Notes: a model not told the origin generated them from the sequence alone. DNA of 38,050 nt from Colwellia sp. (GCA_016765685.1 JAESPR010000015.1:1-38050), one strand, 5' to 3'; shown: positions 1 through 8,291, counted from the stretch's first letter. A program made the numbers and translations.

Positions 1-129
1 AGAACAATTCTTTGCGAATCCTACCTTTGCCAATGCTGCTGATAGGGCTGCACTGTCCGCGCAGACACGATCAGGTCAAACAATTGACTTAACGAGCAAT
101 GTTTCACCAGATGTGCTTGATAGAATTAA
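1..129. repeat. Terminal direct repeat, left copy (129 bp)
   Basis: Bases 1-129 are identical to 37922-38050. The repeat lies wholly inside one open reading frame that continues in phase across the junction, which is expected when a circular or circularly permuted genome is cut at an arbitrary point by an assembler. A genuine physical terminal repeat would be expected to fall at a gene boundary, near packaging genes. Collapsing it gives a 37,921-bp circle. Confidence 0.95.
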
Positions 130-1003
130 ACGCACGTTAGGTGAGCAAATCGCTACGGCTAAACGGCAGGGTGACGCTACGCAGGTTGGTGACTTAGTTT
201 CCCTGCAAAAGCGTTATGTTGGGTTTTTGGATGACCAATACCCCGGCGTCTATGCGGCTGCACGTAGAGCTTTTGCAGGACCGGCTGCACAAGAGGAAGC
301 ATTAGAGCTTGGGGAGAGTTTAATCCGCAGCACAGCTGCACGTAGAGCCCCCGAGGGTGTAGCGCAACAAATCGCTGATATGTCGGTTGACGAAATCGCA
401 GCTTTCCGAGTTGGTGTGGCTCGCTCTGTTGTTAATCAGATGAGAACGGCACCTTCACCAATCGTTCGCACTGGCGGCGCTCCTGTTGATTTAGGAACCG
501 ACCCAGCTAACCCAATTAGGCGTTTCTTTAATACCGACCAGCAAAGAGATGTTATTCGGGCAGCATTTGGTAATGATGCAGCGTTTAATCAGTTTGCTAA
601 AAGAATGTCGGCAGAAGCTCAGAGAGCGGAAAGCTTCCGTGTTGTGAATGTCCGTCAAGGCTCACCAACGCAAGGCCGTCAGCGAGCTGTTGAGCGCCTT
701 GGGCAAGCAACAGAAGCCGCTACAGATATTGGTATGGCTAGCTCTGGTAATCCTATAGCCGCGCTTAGGTCAATAACGAACCTGCTCAGACGTGGCCAGA
801 AGGCGGAAAGCCCTGCTGTTCAAGAAGAGATACAGCGCATCTTGTTCTCAACACCATCAGAGCAACGCCCGGCAATTGAACGCGCCTTACAAGACATGTT
901 TGCTAGGCAAGGTGGTGGTGATAACGCTTTAGCTGTTGGGCAGACAATTGTTGGACCTTTATTAACGCCTACTGCTATCGCTAGTGAGCGGACTAGGAAT
1001 TAA
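1..1003 (+). CDS. Large ejection-type virion protein, 3' part (gene continues from 36630 across the junction)
   Basis: This is the C-terminal 334 residues of a roughly 764-residue protein whose start is at 36630. The frame is open across the 129-bp overlap, with no stop, so the ATG at 113 is internal. The segment is helical, rich in Ala, Arg and Gln, with no transmembrane segment. It is the last of three large consecutive genes (34257, 35376, 36630) lying between the tail-completion genes and the tailspike, the position of the DNA-ejection proteins gp7, gp20 and gp16 in P22-like phages. The role (passage through the cell envelope at infection) is inferred from position and composition. No enzyme motif is visible in this part. 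Confidence 0.8.
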   Translation, partial: EQFFANPTFANAADRAALSAQTRSGQTIDLTSNVSPDVLDRIKRTLGEQIATAKRQGDATQVGDLVSLQKRYVGFLDDQYPGVYAAARRAFAGPAAQEEALELGESLIRSTAARRAPEGVAQQIADMSVDEIAAFRVGVARSVVNQMRTAPSPIVRTGGAPVDLGTDPANPIRRFFNTDQQRDVIRAAFGNDAAFNQFAKRMSAEAQRAESFRVVNVRQGSPTQGRQRAVERLGQATEAATDIGMASSGNPIAALRSITNLLRRGQKAESPAVQEEIQRILFSTPSEQRPAIERALQDMFARQGGGDNALAVGQTIVGPLLTPTAIASERTRN

Positions 1004-1143
1004 CCCCAGATGAGATTTTGCTTCACCCAAACACCAAACAGGACCCAGCCAGATAGTAACGGCAAGGTTACAATCCAGAATACAAAGTTCTTAACTAATT
1101 GTGTGCCAGCGCGTTCGTCCGGCATTTTTCTAAATGGACCCAT
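1000..1143 (-). CDS. Small single-pass membrane protein, antisense to the virion operon
   Basis: A 47-codon minus-strand frame fills most of the gap between the ejection protein and the tailspike, overlapping the end of the former by 4 bases. The product starts MGPFRKMPDERAGTQ and then has one hydrophobic, Trp-rich segment at about residues 18-40. An internal ATG at codon 7 is an alternative start. No good Shine-Dalgarno sequence or promoter is visible, which weakens the call. In its favour are the clean transmembrane profile, the lack of any plus-strand frame here, and the convergent 4-base overlap, also used by the gene pair meeting at 7395-7398. Function unknown. Confidence 0.4.
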   Translation of the reverse strand: MGPFRKMPDERAGTQLVKNFVFWIVTLPLLSGWVLFGVWVKQNLIWG

Positions 1144-1191
1144 GGAGCGAATATAGATATGTTTTCGCAAAAGTCACTAGGAGCGCTATAG

Positions 1192-4100
1192 ATGGCCGCT
1201 ACATTTTATTTTTCTAACCAGCAAATCCTTGATTCCTCTGGCGTTCCTATCGTCGGCGCGACAATGGAAAGCTTTGTTGCTGACACCACTACGCCGCTAA
1301 CAACTTATGCGGATGAGGCTTTAACCACTGCCAATCCTAATCCCGCAGCTGGTGGCACAACAGGAAATCAGTTCACAGCCTCAGATGGTCGCTTTGGTAA
1401 TATTTTCCTTCAATCATTAACCTATGATTTTATCCTTAAGGATGCGGATGGGGCGATTATTAGGGTTATTCCTGATTACCTTCCAGAAGGTGGTGTTGTG
1501 GTTAACATTGGTGATTTGCCGGATACGATTTTCAGAGTTGTGGGTAATATCGACAGCTCCAAGAAACTCGCCTTTGAATGCGATACTGATATCACTACCG
1601 GCACAACTCGGACGGTAACGGTTCCTGATGCGTCGGGCACTATGACGCTGAACACAGCAACTCAGACGCTAACAAATAAAACTATTAATCTGGCGAACAA
1701 CACGTTCTCAGCAACCTTTGCGCAGCTTAACACGGCGGTTAGTGACGCAACGCTGGTAGATCTAGTAACCTCTCAAACGTTAACGAATAAGTCTATTAAC
1801 CTTGCTAACAACACGGTCACAACGACATTTGCCCTACTGAATACAGCGGTAACTGACGGCACATTAGTGGGTTTGACAAATACTCAGACGCTCACAAATA
1901 AGACTTTTGACCTGACAGACAATACACTAACCGGCACGCTTGCTGAGTTTAGCACGGCTGTGAGTGATGATTCACTAGTTGGTCTTGCTGCGACTCAAAC
2001 ACTTACCAATAAAACTATCAATTTCGCTAACAACACGGTCTCGACTTCCTTTGTTCAGTTGAATACCGCTGTTTCTGATGCAACTTTGGTAGGCCTTACA
2101 AACACCCAGACGTTAACCAATAAGACGTTTAGCCTTACCGCCAACACTCTAACGGGTACTTTGGCTGAGCTCAGTACAGCGATTAGTGATGCCTCCATTG
2201 CAGGTCTCACAAATACCCAGACGTTAACGAATAAAACCATTAGCTTTACTAATAATACGTTGAGTATGACGCTGGCAGAACTTAACACGGCTGTTTCTGA
2301 TGCTACGGTTGTTGACCTGGATGATGCTCAAACACTGACAAATAAGACGATTGATGCGGCTTCCAACACGCTTAGCAATTTCGACACGACGATGTTTGCA
2401 GCGAATATCGTTGATACCGACAGTAATATGGCGGCTAACTCTGACTTAAGGCTCTCATCACAGAAGGCTATTAAGGCTCATGTAGCGGCTGAGATTGCGG
2501 CAGTTGGTGGTGGTAGCCTCCTTACTAACGTGGTGTCCCTCACAGCCCTTTTAAAAGCAAGCGTGGGTACTGGCGACTTTAGAACACTAAAAGGTTACTC
2601 AACCGTTTCAGATAATGGTGGTGGTAAATTCCGGTGGAATAGTACGGCGACCGATACGGATGTTGCAGGTATTATTGAATCCGCTGACGAGGGCGGAGCG
2701 GGCCGGTGGTTTAGAATTATCACCGATGGCGAAGTAACCCCCGAGATGTCCGGCGCGATTGGTGACGGCACCACGGACGATACAACAGCTTTTTACGCCG
2801 TCGTGTCTCATTGCCTAGCTGAAGGCTTAACTGTCCGAGGGCGCGATAGTTCTGAATATTATATACCCAACGGTAATGCTACCAAGGTGTTAACCGCATC
2901 AGGAACTTACAGATGGCGCCGGTTGAACCTAACGGCCTCTACCACACTTGGCGGGGCTGTGTTTATTGATTTTGATGGCGGCGACCCTTCTGCAACATCA
3001 GCAACACCAAATGCTAATGCTTATATCGGCGATAGTTCAACAACTTTCACTGCCGATCCGGGCGGTAGTTTCGCGGCTGACGATACTGTGATTTTGATTG
3101 CTGATAGATTTTACTCTGATGAAGGTGAGACGTTTGAACCTCGCGTGTCTGAATGGTTGACTATTTCAACTATTACAGGTGCCGGGCCTTATACTGTAAC
3201 GTTTACTCAGCCTTTAAAATCTCAGTACACCACCGCGGATAACTTCCGTATGTGGCGTGCTGGTGACGCAATCAAAGTTGATATGGAAGACCTGTCTTTA
3301 AATGGTCCGGGTACAAGCCACAATTCATCCGGCATGCGGTTTATTAACTGTAGCGACGTGATCTTGCGTGATATATCAGCACAAAATTTCTATCATACAT
3401 CTTATGAATTCTCGGGATGTGCCAGACCCCGCGTAACTGGGCTATACGCCAGAAACTCTTATTTGGTCGGCCAAGGTTACGGCTTAGCTATGGGTGGATG
3501 CTTTGAGCCACAAGTAACGCGTTTGAATGGTTACAGAACACGCCACCTAATTACACTGGGTGATACGGCGAGTACTAATAACGTTATGGGTCAAGGGGGC
3601 ACATTCTCAGACTTAGTAGGCACACGATGCTTAGGCGCTGTTGTTGATAGCCACTCAGGTCATCGCGACCCAGTATTTATGAATGTGGATGCTGAAGGTG
3701 ATACTGCCGGGTCAGGGCAAGAGGCCTTAGTTCTTGAAAGCTCTGGCGGGATGCTGCTTGGTTGTCGTGTCCGAGGATTTAATAATGCAAGCGCCACGCC
3801 AATTCTATTAAAGAATTCAGGTAAGCCTATTGAAGAGGGCCCGGCGACTTATACCATCCGTGATATTCAAATGGATTCGTTCTCAGCGTCCTCCATTACA
3901 GGGTTGTTTTGCTGGAATAATGATACCTTGTACAACAATTCTATGAGGGTGGTTGCTGATGGTATTTACCTAACAGCCCCGCAAGGTGTTGGCTTTACCG
4001 CTGCGGGCGGTGATGTGTTCGTGGATATGTCTAATTCTATGATTAAGGCCACTGCTGCTTATGGCTTCTATGTCTACCAGCCAAACGACTTCCATAATAT

Positions 4101-4869
4101 TGAGGTTGATTTGTATAACGTGGATATTGATACGCGAGGAACTACTGATAGCTTCGTGTCAATCATATCTTGGTCCGACAAATTTGAACGTGTTATTAAT
4201 AAGGCTATGACGCTTTCAGCGACAACAGGCACAAGACAGACTGCAACGGTGGGTTCAACTGATACATTTGTTGCGTTCGATCTAGGCTCTACCATTGAAG
4301 AAACATCTGGTTCTGGTGTGGGCACAATTATTGCAGTTGATAGCGGTAATGACCGGGCATATATCGACATCACGTCAGCATTCGCTGGGACTTCGCAATC
4401 TTCAGGAGGCTGGAAGATTGTAGAGCCTAAGATTAATACGCCTGTGATTTGGCATTCAGGAAGGTCTATTAAAGAGGTTGACAGGATTATTAATACAGCC
4501 TGTACGCTTTCAGCCACGTCTGGTTCATCGGTAACTGTAACCGGTGTAGCAGGTGATTTTGACCCCATTAACGACCGGAATCAGAAATTGCGCCAAGATA
4601 ACGGTAGCGCCGGGGAAGGTACTATTTCATCTATTAATGATGATGGTTCCGTTGCGACTATGAACGTCAGCTCTACCTTCTCAACAACAACACCGGGCGT
4701 ATTTAACTTAATCCTTCAATCCTCATCGGCTCACTTTAGAACCATTAACGGTGATATCAGGCTGGGTGCTGAGGTAGAGATTATTGGCGGCTTCTCGTTT
4801 AAGTTCACACCGGGTGGTGTTACGGGTGACGTTTACCGCCATGCAGCAGCAACGATTGCCACCTCATGA
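1192..4869 (+). CDS. Tailspike / tail fibre with repeat stalk and pectate-lyase-like beta-helix
   Basis: A 1225-residue receptor-binding protein. Residues 1-110 form a beta-rich head-binding-like domain (FYFSNQQILDSSG near the start). Residues 158-379 are six 37-residue repeats, each beginning QTLTNK, plus a partial seventh. A region from about 500 carries the MSGAIGDGTTDDTTAF motif that typically opens a phage right-handed beta-helix (pectin-lyase fold). The C-terminal third is Gly/Ser/Thr-rich, beta-type. By family, such spikes bind and often cleave surface polysaccharide, but the catalytic residues cannot be named by eye. A Shine-Dalgarno TAGGAG lies 8 bases before the ATG. The TGA stop overlaps the next ATG, so the lysis region is translationally coupled to it. 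Confidence 0.88.
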   Translation: MAATFYFSNQQILDSSGVPIVGATMESFVADTTTPLTTYADEALTTANPNPAAGGTTGNQFTASDGRFGNIFLQSLTYDFILKDADGAIIRVIPDYLPEGGVVVNIGDLPDTIFRVVGNIDSSKKLAFECDTDITTGTTRTVTVPDASGTMTLNTATQTLTNKTINLANNTFSATFAQLNTAVSDATLVDLVTSQTLTNKSINLANNTVTTTFALLNTAVTDGTLVGLTNTQTLTNKTFDLTDNTLTGTLAEFSTAVSDDSLVGLAATQTLTNKTINFANNTVSTSFVQLNTAVSDATLVGLTNTQTLTNKTFSLTANTLTGTLAELSTAISDASIAGLTNTQTLTNKTISFTNNTLSMTLAELNTAVSDATVVDLDDAQTLTNKTIDAASNTLSNFDTTMFAANIVDTDSNMAANSDLRLSSQKAIKAHVAAEIAAVGGGSLLTNVVSLTALLKASVGTGDFRTLKGYSTVSDNGGGKFRWNSTATDTDVAGIIESADEGGAGRWFRIITDGEVTPEMSGAIGDGTTDDTTAFYAVVSHCLAEGLTVRGRDSSEYYIPNGNATKVLTASGTYRWRRLNLTASTTLGGAVFIDFDGGDPSATSATPNANAYIGDSSTTFTADPGGSFAADDTVILIADRFYSDEGETFEPRVSEWLTISTITGAGPYTVTFTQPLKSQYTTADNFRMWRAGDAIKVDMEDLSLNGPGTSHNSSGMRFINCSDVILRDISAQNFYHTSYEFSGCARPRVTGLYARNSYLVGQGYGLAMGGCFEPQVTRLNGYRTRHLITLGDTASTNNVMGQGGTFSDLVGTRCLGAVVDSHSGHRDPVFMNVDAEGDTAGSGQEALVLESSGGMLLGCRVRGFNNASATPILLKNSGKPIEEGPATYTIRDIQMDSFSASSITGLFCWNNDTLYNNSMRVVADGIYLTAPQGVGFTAAGGDVFVDMSNSMIKATAAYGFYVYQPNDFHNIEVDLYNVDIDTRGTTDSFVSIISWSDKFERVINKAMTLSATTGTRQTATVGSTDTFVAFDLGSTIEETSGSGVGTIIAVDSGNDRAYIDITSAFAGTSQSSGGWKIVEPKINTPVIWHSGRSIKEVDRIINTACTLSATSGSSVTVTGVAGDFDPINDRNQKLRQDNGSAGEGTISSINDDGSVATMNVSSTFSTTTPGVFNLILQSSSAHFRTINGDIRLGAEVEIIGGFSFKFTPGGVTGDVYRHAAATIATS
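1663..2390 (+). repeat. 111-bp tandem coding repeats in the tailspike stalk
   Basis: Six full units start at 1663, 1774, 1885, 1996, 2107 and 2218, with a partial seventh at 2329. Each encodes 37 residues beginning QTLTNK(T/S), followed by NNT or similar, an L-N/S-TAVSD segment and a Leu/Gly turn. The units are exactly in register but have diverged strongly at DNA level. Units 1, 2 and 4 have INLANNT or INFANNT. Units 3 and 5 instead share a form with F(D/S)LT-NTLTGTLAE. Similar TLTNKT repeats are known in phage fibre stalks. Confidence 0.93.
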
Positions 4870-5117
4870 TCAGCTCAGCAGAAGAGCTAGGATTGTGGTT
4901 AGCTATCGCGACCGCGGTGGGTGGCTTTACATTAGCAGTCGTAAGAAAACTAACCGAAAACGGGGTTGAGATTACGGCCATGAAGGACGATATCAAGCTT
5001 ATACTGAACAAGCTTGACCAGCAAAGTAATTTAGAGAAGGTTGTTGCCGTCGTTCAAAATGACATAAAAACTCTTTATAAAGCTACTGAAAGGAATTCTG
5101 AAAATGCCAAACACTGA
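4866..5117 (+). CDS. Small membrane-anchored coiled-coil protein
   Basis: 83 residues. One hydrophobic segment lies at about residues 8-26, followed by a charged helical region (about 27-75) with heptad-like spacing of Leu, Ile and Val. The ATG overlaps the tailspike stop (ATGA). Position just before the endolysin suggests a lysis or membrane role, but one N-terminal anchor with a long cytoplasmic or periplasmic helix is not diagnostic of a holin or a spanin. I do not recognise a family. Confidence 0.7.
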   Translation: MISSAEELGLWLAIATAVGGFTLAVVRKLTENGVEITAMKDDIKLILNKLDQQSNLEKVVAVVQNDIKTLYKATERNSENAKH

Positions 5118-5430
5118 AGCACAAGACGCCGCGATTTTGGAGGCTGCTGAACGCCTATGGGACATAGAGGATAAAACAGCAGAGTTAATCTCTTCGATGG
5201 CCCTTTTCAATAATTCTATTGTTGCATCCCAAGCGATTTTAGAGCTTTCCGCTAGCAAATGTGCTCGGATTGATAGGCGGTTTGCGCGCGCTGATCACGC
5301 TTTTAAGATGGCTGAGGGCTGCCTTCAAGACTTACATGAAGATGCAGACCGCATGGTTGGCGATGAAAGCTTAGTATCACCTTTGCGCGCGGGTGGTGGC
5401 GGCAAGCCCGACCCAGACGGTGGCGGCTAA
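5104..5430 (+). CDS. Unknown helical protein with Gly-rich tail
   Basis: 108 residues, mostly predicted helical (MPNTEAQDAAILEAAERLW start), acidic to neutral, ending in an Ala-Gly-Gly-rich tail with PDPDGGG at the C-terminus. No transmembrane segment. It overlaps the preceding gene by 14 bases, and its stop TAA shares bases with the next ATG (TAATG). It belongs to the coupled run between tailspike and endolysin. No recognised domain. Confidence 0.68.
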   Translation: MPNTEAQDAAILEAAERLWDIEDKTAELISSMALFNNSIVASQAILELSASKCARIDRRFARADHAFKMAEGCLQDLHEDADRMVGDESLVSPLRAGGGGKPDPDGGG

Positions 5431-5924
5431 TGTTTACTGCCGAAACCTACTTTTACTTATTTGCGCTGTTATCTGTTACGGGCTTCTCTGGTTATCGCTT
5501 GTTTAAAAATGATGACTACTTGAGATTGTTTGCAAGTCTCATTATGCTACTTGCATGGACAAGCATCATGATTTCTCAAAACATTACACAGGACTTTACA
5601 CCCGTTGGAATGTTTGTGTTTATCGACTTCGTGACGGTGGTCACGTTTGCTTGGCTAGCGTTCAGTTACAACAAGCTATGGTTATGGTGGGTTTCGGCAT
5701 TTCACACATTCTCTCTTGCCTTGAACGCGGTTTACGTTCTTGGCGGGCAGGAAAATGCTTATCTATATTTATCACTAATGACCGGGTTGAGCTATTTAAG
5801 CTTACTCTGGATCGTTACGGGCGAGGGAATCCTGCAAGGCGTGGGACGCGGGGTGAAGAGTGTCTTTACTCTTGTTAACCCTTCTCTTGTTCGCTCTAGC
5901 CGTGATAGTCATCACGAAAGTTAG
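5430..5924 (+). CDS. Polytopic membrane protein, probable lysis-region protein
   Basis: 164 residues with about five hydrophobic segments (roughly 6-23, 31-49, 58-78, 83-103, 110-128) and a charged C-terminal tail ending in SSRDSHHES. It starts by TAATG overlap with the gene upstream. A five-pass protein next to an endolysin could be an auxiliary holin or superinfection-exclusion protein, but nothing in the sequence decides this. The better holin candidate is at 6585. Confidence 0.72.
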   Translation: MFTAETYFYLFALLSVTGFSGYRLFKNDDYLRLFASLIMLLAWTSIMISQNITQDFTPVGMFVFIDFVTVVTFAWLAFSYNKLWLWWVSAFHTFSLALNAVYVLGGQENAYLYLSLMTGLSYLSLLWIVTGEGILQGVGRGVKSVFTLVNPSLVRSSRDSHHES

Positions 5925-5950
5925 AAGCATACTCCTGTTGAGGTCAAAGA

Positions 5951-6409
5951 ATGCAAAAAGCAAACCTAGGCGAAACATCGATTAAACGGCGCGACACCTG
6001 CCATGCTGATTTGATTAGATTGATTAATCTTGTTGAGAAGCGCGTCCCTTTTGATATAACAATCCTTGAAGGGCACAGATCGAAAGAGCGTCAATACTCT
6101 CTGTACCAAAAGGGCAGAACATTGATTGCTGGTGAATGGGTAATCACAGACAAGCCGAAAATCGTCACAAAGGTTGACGGGTTTAATGTTATTGGCAAGC
6201 ATAACTACAGCCCTTCCAAAGCATTTGACCTCATTAAGTATCCAGTTGATTGGAAAGACACGGTAAGCCCTCTAGTTCTTGCTGGTGTCGTCTTGTCATG
6301 CGCGTCAGAGCTTGGGATTGATATCAGGCCGGGGCTAGACTGGGATATGGACGGCGATTACGACGACCAGACATTTATGGACGTGTATCACTTTGAATTA
6401 AGAGGATAG
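5951..6409 (+). CDS. Endolysin, M15-family L-alanyl-D-glutamate-type peptidase
   Basis: 152 residues, about the usual length for single-domain M15C endolysins. It carries the family's ordered motifs: EGHRSKERQ (residues 40-48), the zinc-ligand stretch KHNYSPSKAFDLIKY (83-97, ligands His84 and Asp93), and WDMDGD...DVYHFEL (131-150, His147 as third ligand, Asp144 as likely catalytic acid). The enzyme cuts the peptide stem of peptidoglycan at lysis. There is no signal peptide, so it needs a holin to reach the wall. The 26-base gap upstream carries GAGGTCAAAG before the ATG. Confidence 0.92.
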   Translation: MQKANLGETSIKRRDTCHADLIRLINLVEKRVPFDITILEGHRSKERQYSLYQKGRTLIAGEWVITDKPKIVTKVDGFNVIGKHNYSPSKAFDLIKYPVDWKDTVSPLVLAGVVLSCASELGIDIRPGLDWDMDGDYDDQTFMDVYHFELRG

Positions 6410-6412
6410 ATT

Positions 6413-6583
6413 ATGACAATTGGTGAAGAGCTTATAGAGGCGGCTGAACAGGCTTTAGCTATCGCACGTGGAGAGATTGAGCCTAGCTCTGTTTATCATA
6501 TCTACGTCCAGCCAAAACATCCTATGCATCTTCGATTAGTTCCTAAGCATCCAGACCCTATAGACTTGAAGGATTTTAAATAA
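6413..6583 (+). CDS. Small unknown protein resembling the N-terminus of HTH antitoxin-like regulators
   Basis: 56 residues, starting 4 bases after the endolysin stop and ending 1 base before the holin start. The beginning (MTIGEELIEAAEQALAIARG) recalls the N-terminal helix that precedes the helix-turn-helix in HigA-type regulators, but there is no HTH. The rest is Pro/His-rich (QPKHP, VPKHPDP). It may be a truncated relative or only similar by chance. Function unknown. Confidence 0.65.
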   Translation: MTIGEELIEAAEQALAIARGEIEPSSVYHIYVQPKHPMHLRLVPKHPDPIDLKDFK

Positions 6584-6584
6584 C

Positions 6585-7100
6585 ATGGACCCGATTTCAA
6601 TTGGCTTAGCTCTCGCGACAAAGTTTGCGCCCGGCCTTATCCGGCGCTTTGGTGGTGATACGGCTGGGGATGTTGCTGATAGCCTGCTCTCTATTGGTAA
6701 GCGTGTTACGGGCCATACTAACCCGGAAGACATTCAACGCGAGCTAGAGCAGAATGTGGCCTTACTGGCAGAGTTTCAGAAGCAAGCCGCGCAATTAGAT
6801 GTGGAGCTTGAAAAGGCTTATCTAGCAGACCGTCAGAACGCACGACAGCGTGATATTGCTATGATGAATTCAGGCAAGCATAACTGGCGTGGTGATATTC
6901 TAGCTTTTGCATCTATTGCTGGCCTTATAGCCGCGCTAGCCTTTGCGTTCTTTATCCCTATGGAATCAGGACCAGCACGGGACTTAATCCTTATCCTCGG
7001 CGGCGCTCTTATTACCATCGTTAAAGATGTGTACGGCTTTGAGTTTGGCTCGTCACGGGGTTCTAAAGAGAAAGATGCGCAACTGTCTCGCAAGGATTAG
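6585..7100 (+). CDS. Holin, three-helix type similar to gene-transfer-agent holins
   Basis: 171 residues. An N-terminal amphipathic helix (about 3-20) is followed by a long charged helical region (50-95) and then two transmembrane helices at about 104-124 and 131-148, with a charged cytoplasmic tail rich in Lys and Arg. This order, and segments such as NWRGD before the first helix and VKDVYGFEFGSSRGS after the last, resemble the holin family named for alphaproteobacterial gene-transfer-agent release. It would release the signal-less endolysin encoded at 5951. Family assignment is by eye. Confidence 0.78.
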   Translation: MDPISIGLALATKFAPGLIRRFGGDTAGDVADSLLSIGKRVTGHTNPEDIQRELEQNVALLAEFQKQAAQLDVELEKAYLADRQNARQRDIAMMNSGKHNWRGDILAFASIAGLIAALAFAFFIPMESGPARDLILILGGALITIVKDVYGFEFGSSRGSKEKDAQLSRKD

Positions 7101-7107
7101 CATTATT

Positions 7108-7398
7108 ATGAACGACCTCCTTAAAACCCTCCCTAAAGGCGTTGTAACCTTTGCTGTATCAATCGCATCATTAGCGGCCGGTGCATCTGGGTGGGTTTAT
7201 TTTGGCCTGCCTGTCCCAATGACGACCGAAATGCATTCTGAATATCATGGTCATGAAGCGGCTGTTAAGAGCGCTAGAAGCACCCTAGCCTTTGCTAACA
7301 AGCAACTAGGTCGGTTTGACGAGGGCACACCTGAATATCAAGAGGCGTTAGAGTTCAGGAATTCAGCTAGGGACCGGCTGGCGTCCCTAGAGAACTAA
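7108..7398 (+). CDS. Small type II membrane protein, possible spanin-like lysis protein
   Basis: 96 residues from the ATG at 7108, preceded by AAGGA about 10 bases upstream. One N-terminal hydrophobic segment (about 11-34) is followed by a helical, charged domain (40-96, ending RDRLASLEN). Inner-membrane anchor plus periplasmic helix is the topology of an i-spanin, and the position after the holin fits, but it is short and no overlapping lipoprotein partner with a lipobox is visible. An upstream in-frame start at 7027 lies inside the holin gene and is unlikely. Confidence 0.68.
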   Translation: MNDLLKTLPKGVVTFAVSIASLAAGASGWVYFGLPVPMTTEMHSEYHGHEAAVKSARSTLAFANKQLGRFDEGTPEYQEALEFRNSARDRLASLEN

Positions 7399-7565
7399 CA
7401 TAAGGGTGTTGATGTGTTCGCATTATCGGTTATTTCTCTAAGAGATTCTTGCGCATCCTTCAAATTGCGCGCCGCATCTGTGTCTGAGTAATTACAATCC
7501 TCTACGATTATCAGGCATCTCTCTACTTCGTGTTGCGCCGCGCGCAGTGCCGATGTATTAATCAT
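7395..7565 (-). CDS. Small unknown protein, last gene of leftward early operon
   Basis: 56 residues (MINTSALRAAQHEVERCLI start), helical, acidic. Its ATG overlaps the stop of the upstream gene (ATGATTAA arrangement), and its own stop overlaps the convergent plus-strand gene by 4 bases. This marks the meeting point of the early leftward and late rightward transcripts. No recognised domain. Confidence 0.68.
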   Translation of the reverse strand: MINTSALRAAQHEVERCLIIVEDCNYSDTDAARNLKDAQESLREITDNANTSTPLC

Positions 7566-7887
7566 TACTCATCTCCATAGCTTTCACGTAGCATACGCAG
7601 AGGGCGATCACTACGAAGCCATGATTTGCGTGCGTGGTGCTAATACTATTTCTCGTCCCCTCTCTAGTCCAACTGACGTAAGCGCTCTTCCACAAGTTGT
7701 CAGTACTCGCGCTCCAAACTCCTCCTTCTAAATCCTTCTCTATAAGCTGTGTTATAGCGTCGAGTGAGGAAGTGAACGAGGGTGTTGGTATAGCTCCGTA
7801 GCCTGTAGTGGTGACGCGCTCAATCTCCGCATCAATCACCCTACAAGGGCCTGTCAAAGATGCAATACGTTCGGATAGTTTAATCAT
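7558..7887 (-). CDS. Conserved-type phage protein of unknown function (TSSLDAI motif)
   Basis: 109 residues. The pattern of KLSERIASLTGPCRVIDAEI, then FTSSLDAITQLI, a Trp-containing segment, and a C-terminal Ala/Leu/Cys-rich helix (VVIALCVCYVKAM) matches a small protein family often seen in alphaproteobacterial phages and prophages, function unknown. It starts by overlap with the gene upstream. Confidence 0.75.
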   Translation of the reverse strand: MIKLSERIASLTGPCRVIDAEIERVTTTGYGAIPTPSFTSSLDAITQLIEKDLEGGVWSASTDNLWKSAYVSWTREGTRNSISTTHANHGFVVIALCVCYVKAMEMSND

Positions 7888-8038
7888 TAGATTCTCCTAA
7901 GGCTCTGAATATCCCGGCAACAACTAAGCACGCCGCAGCGCATGCTATCGCTCCAACAAATCCACCCATAAGATACCCCACCAATACAATAAGAATGACG
8001 GCTAGCTTGAATGGGTTATTAAAAATAAATCTAGTCAT
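7880..8038 (-). CDS. Small two-pass membrane protein
   Basis: 52 residues with two hydrophobic stretches (about 9-26 and 27-44), the second Ala/Cys-rich (IACAAACLVVAG). The ATG overlaps the upstream stop, and its own stop overlaps the next ATG. The coupling on both sides and the clean membrane profile support a real gene. Function unknown. Confidence 0.65.
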   Translation of the reverse strand: MTRFIFNNPFKLAVILIVLVGYLMGGFVGAIACAAACLVVAGIFRALGESND

Positions 8039-8291
8039 TGGCCACATTAGGTTCTCCTAGGGCTGCTTTAATCATACGTGCGCTATACTCACGCGGGCTA
8101 GGGTCTTGTGCGGGAATATTAGAATATGCCTCTGCATAATCCATCATGATGCTTCTGAGTTTTTTCTCCAAATCATCACTCAACATATATTCCCGTACAG
8201 CTAGAGCTAAACCCTGAACCGTTGCGTCAAGATTATCAAAAGCAGTGAATTTAAGTTGGGCTCTAATTACTTCTTCTAGTTTATCTCTCAT
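8031..8291 (-). CDS. Unknown helical early protein
   Basis: 86 residues from the ATG at 8291, which has AAAGGAGA about 7 bases upstream; a longer in-frame start at 8363 would overlap the upstream gene heavily. Helical and acidic (MRDKLEEVIRAQLKF), with a C-terminal part containing PSPREYSARMIKAAL. No recognised domain. Confidence 0.72.
   Translation of the reverse strand: MRDKLEEVIRAQLKFTAFDNLDATVQGLALAVREYMLSDDLEKKLRSIMMDYAEAYSNIPAQDPSPREYSARMIKAALGEPNVAND

Noticed and set aside
1-129. Physical direct terminal repeat of T7 type
   Set aside because: The repeat is inside a single gene that is intact across the junction, and there is no phage RNA polymerase or T7-like gene order.
2055-2288. 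Antisense reading frames over the tailspike repeats and in 4074-4568, 22960-23508 and 30384-30719
   Set aside because: They mirror Thr/Ala-rich coding sequence on the plus strand, lack ribosome sites and give low-complexity Val/Leu/Ser products.
1663-2390. CRISPR-like periodic repeats
   Set aside because: Units are contiguous, in frame, 111 bp long and diverged; there are no spacers. They encode the tailspike stalk.
7027-7107. Longer version of the 7108 gene
   Set aside because: The extension lies within the holin gene in another frame and has no ribosome site; the 7108 ATG has one and gives a clean signal-anchor.
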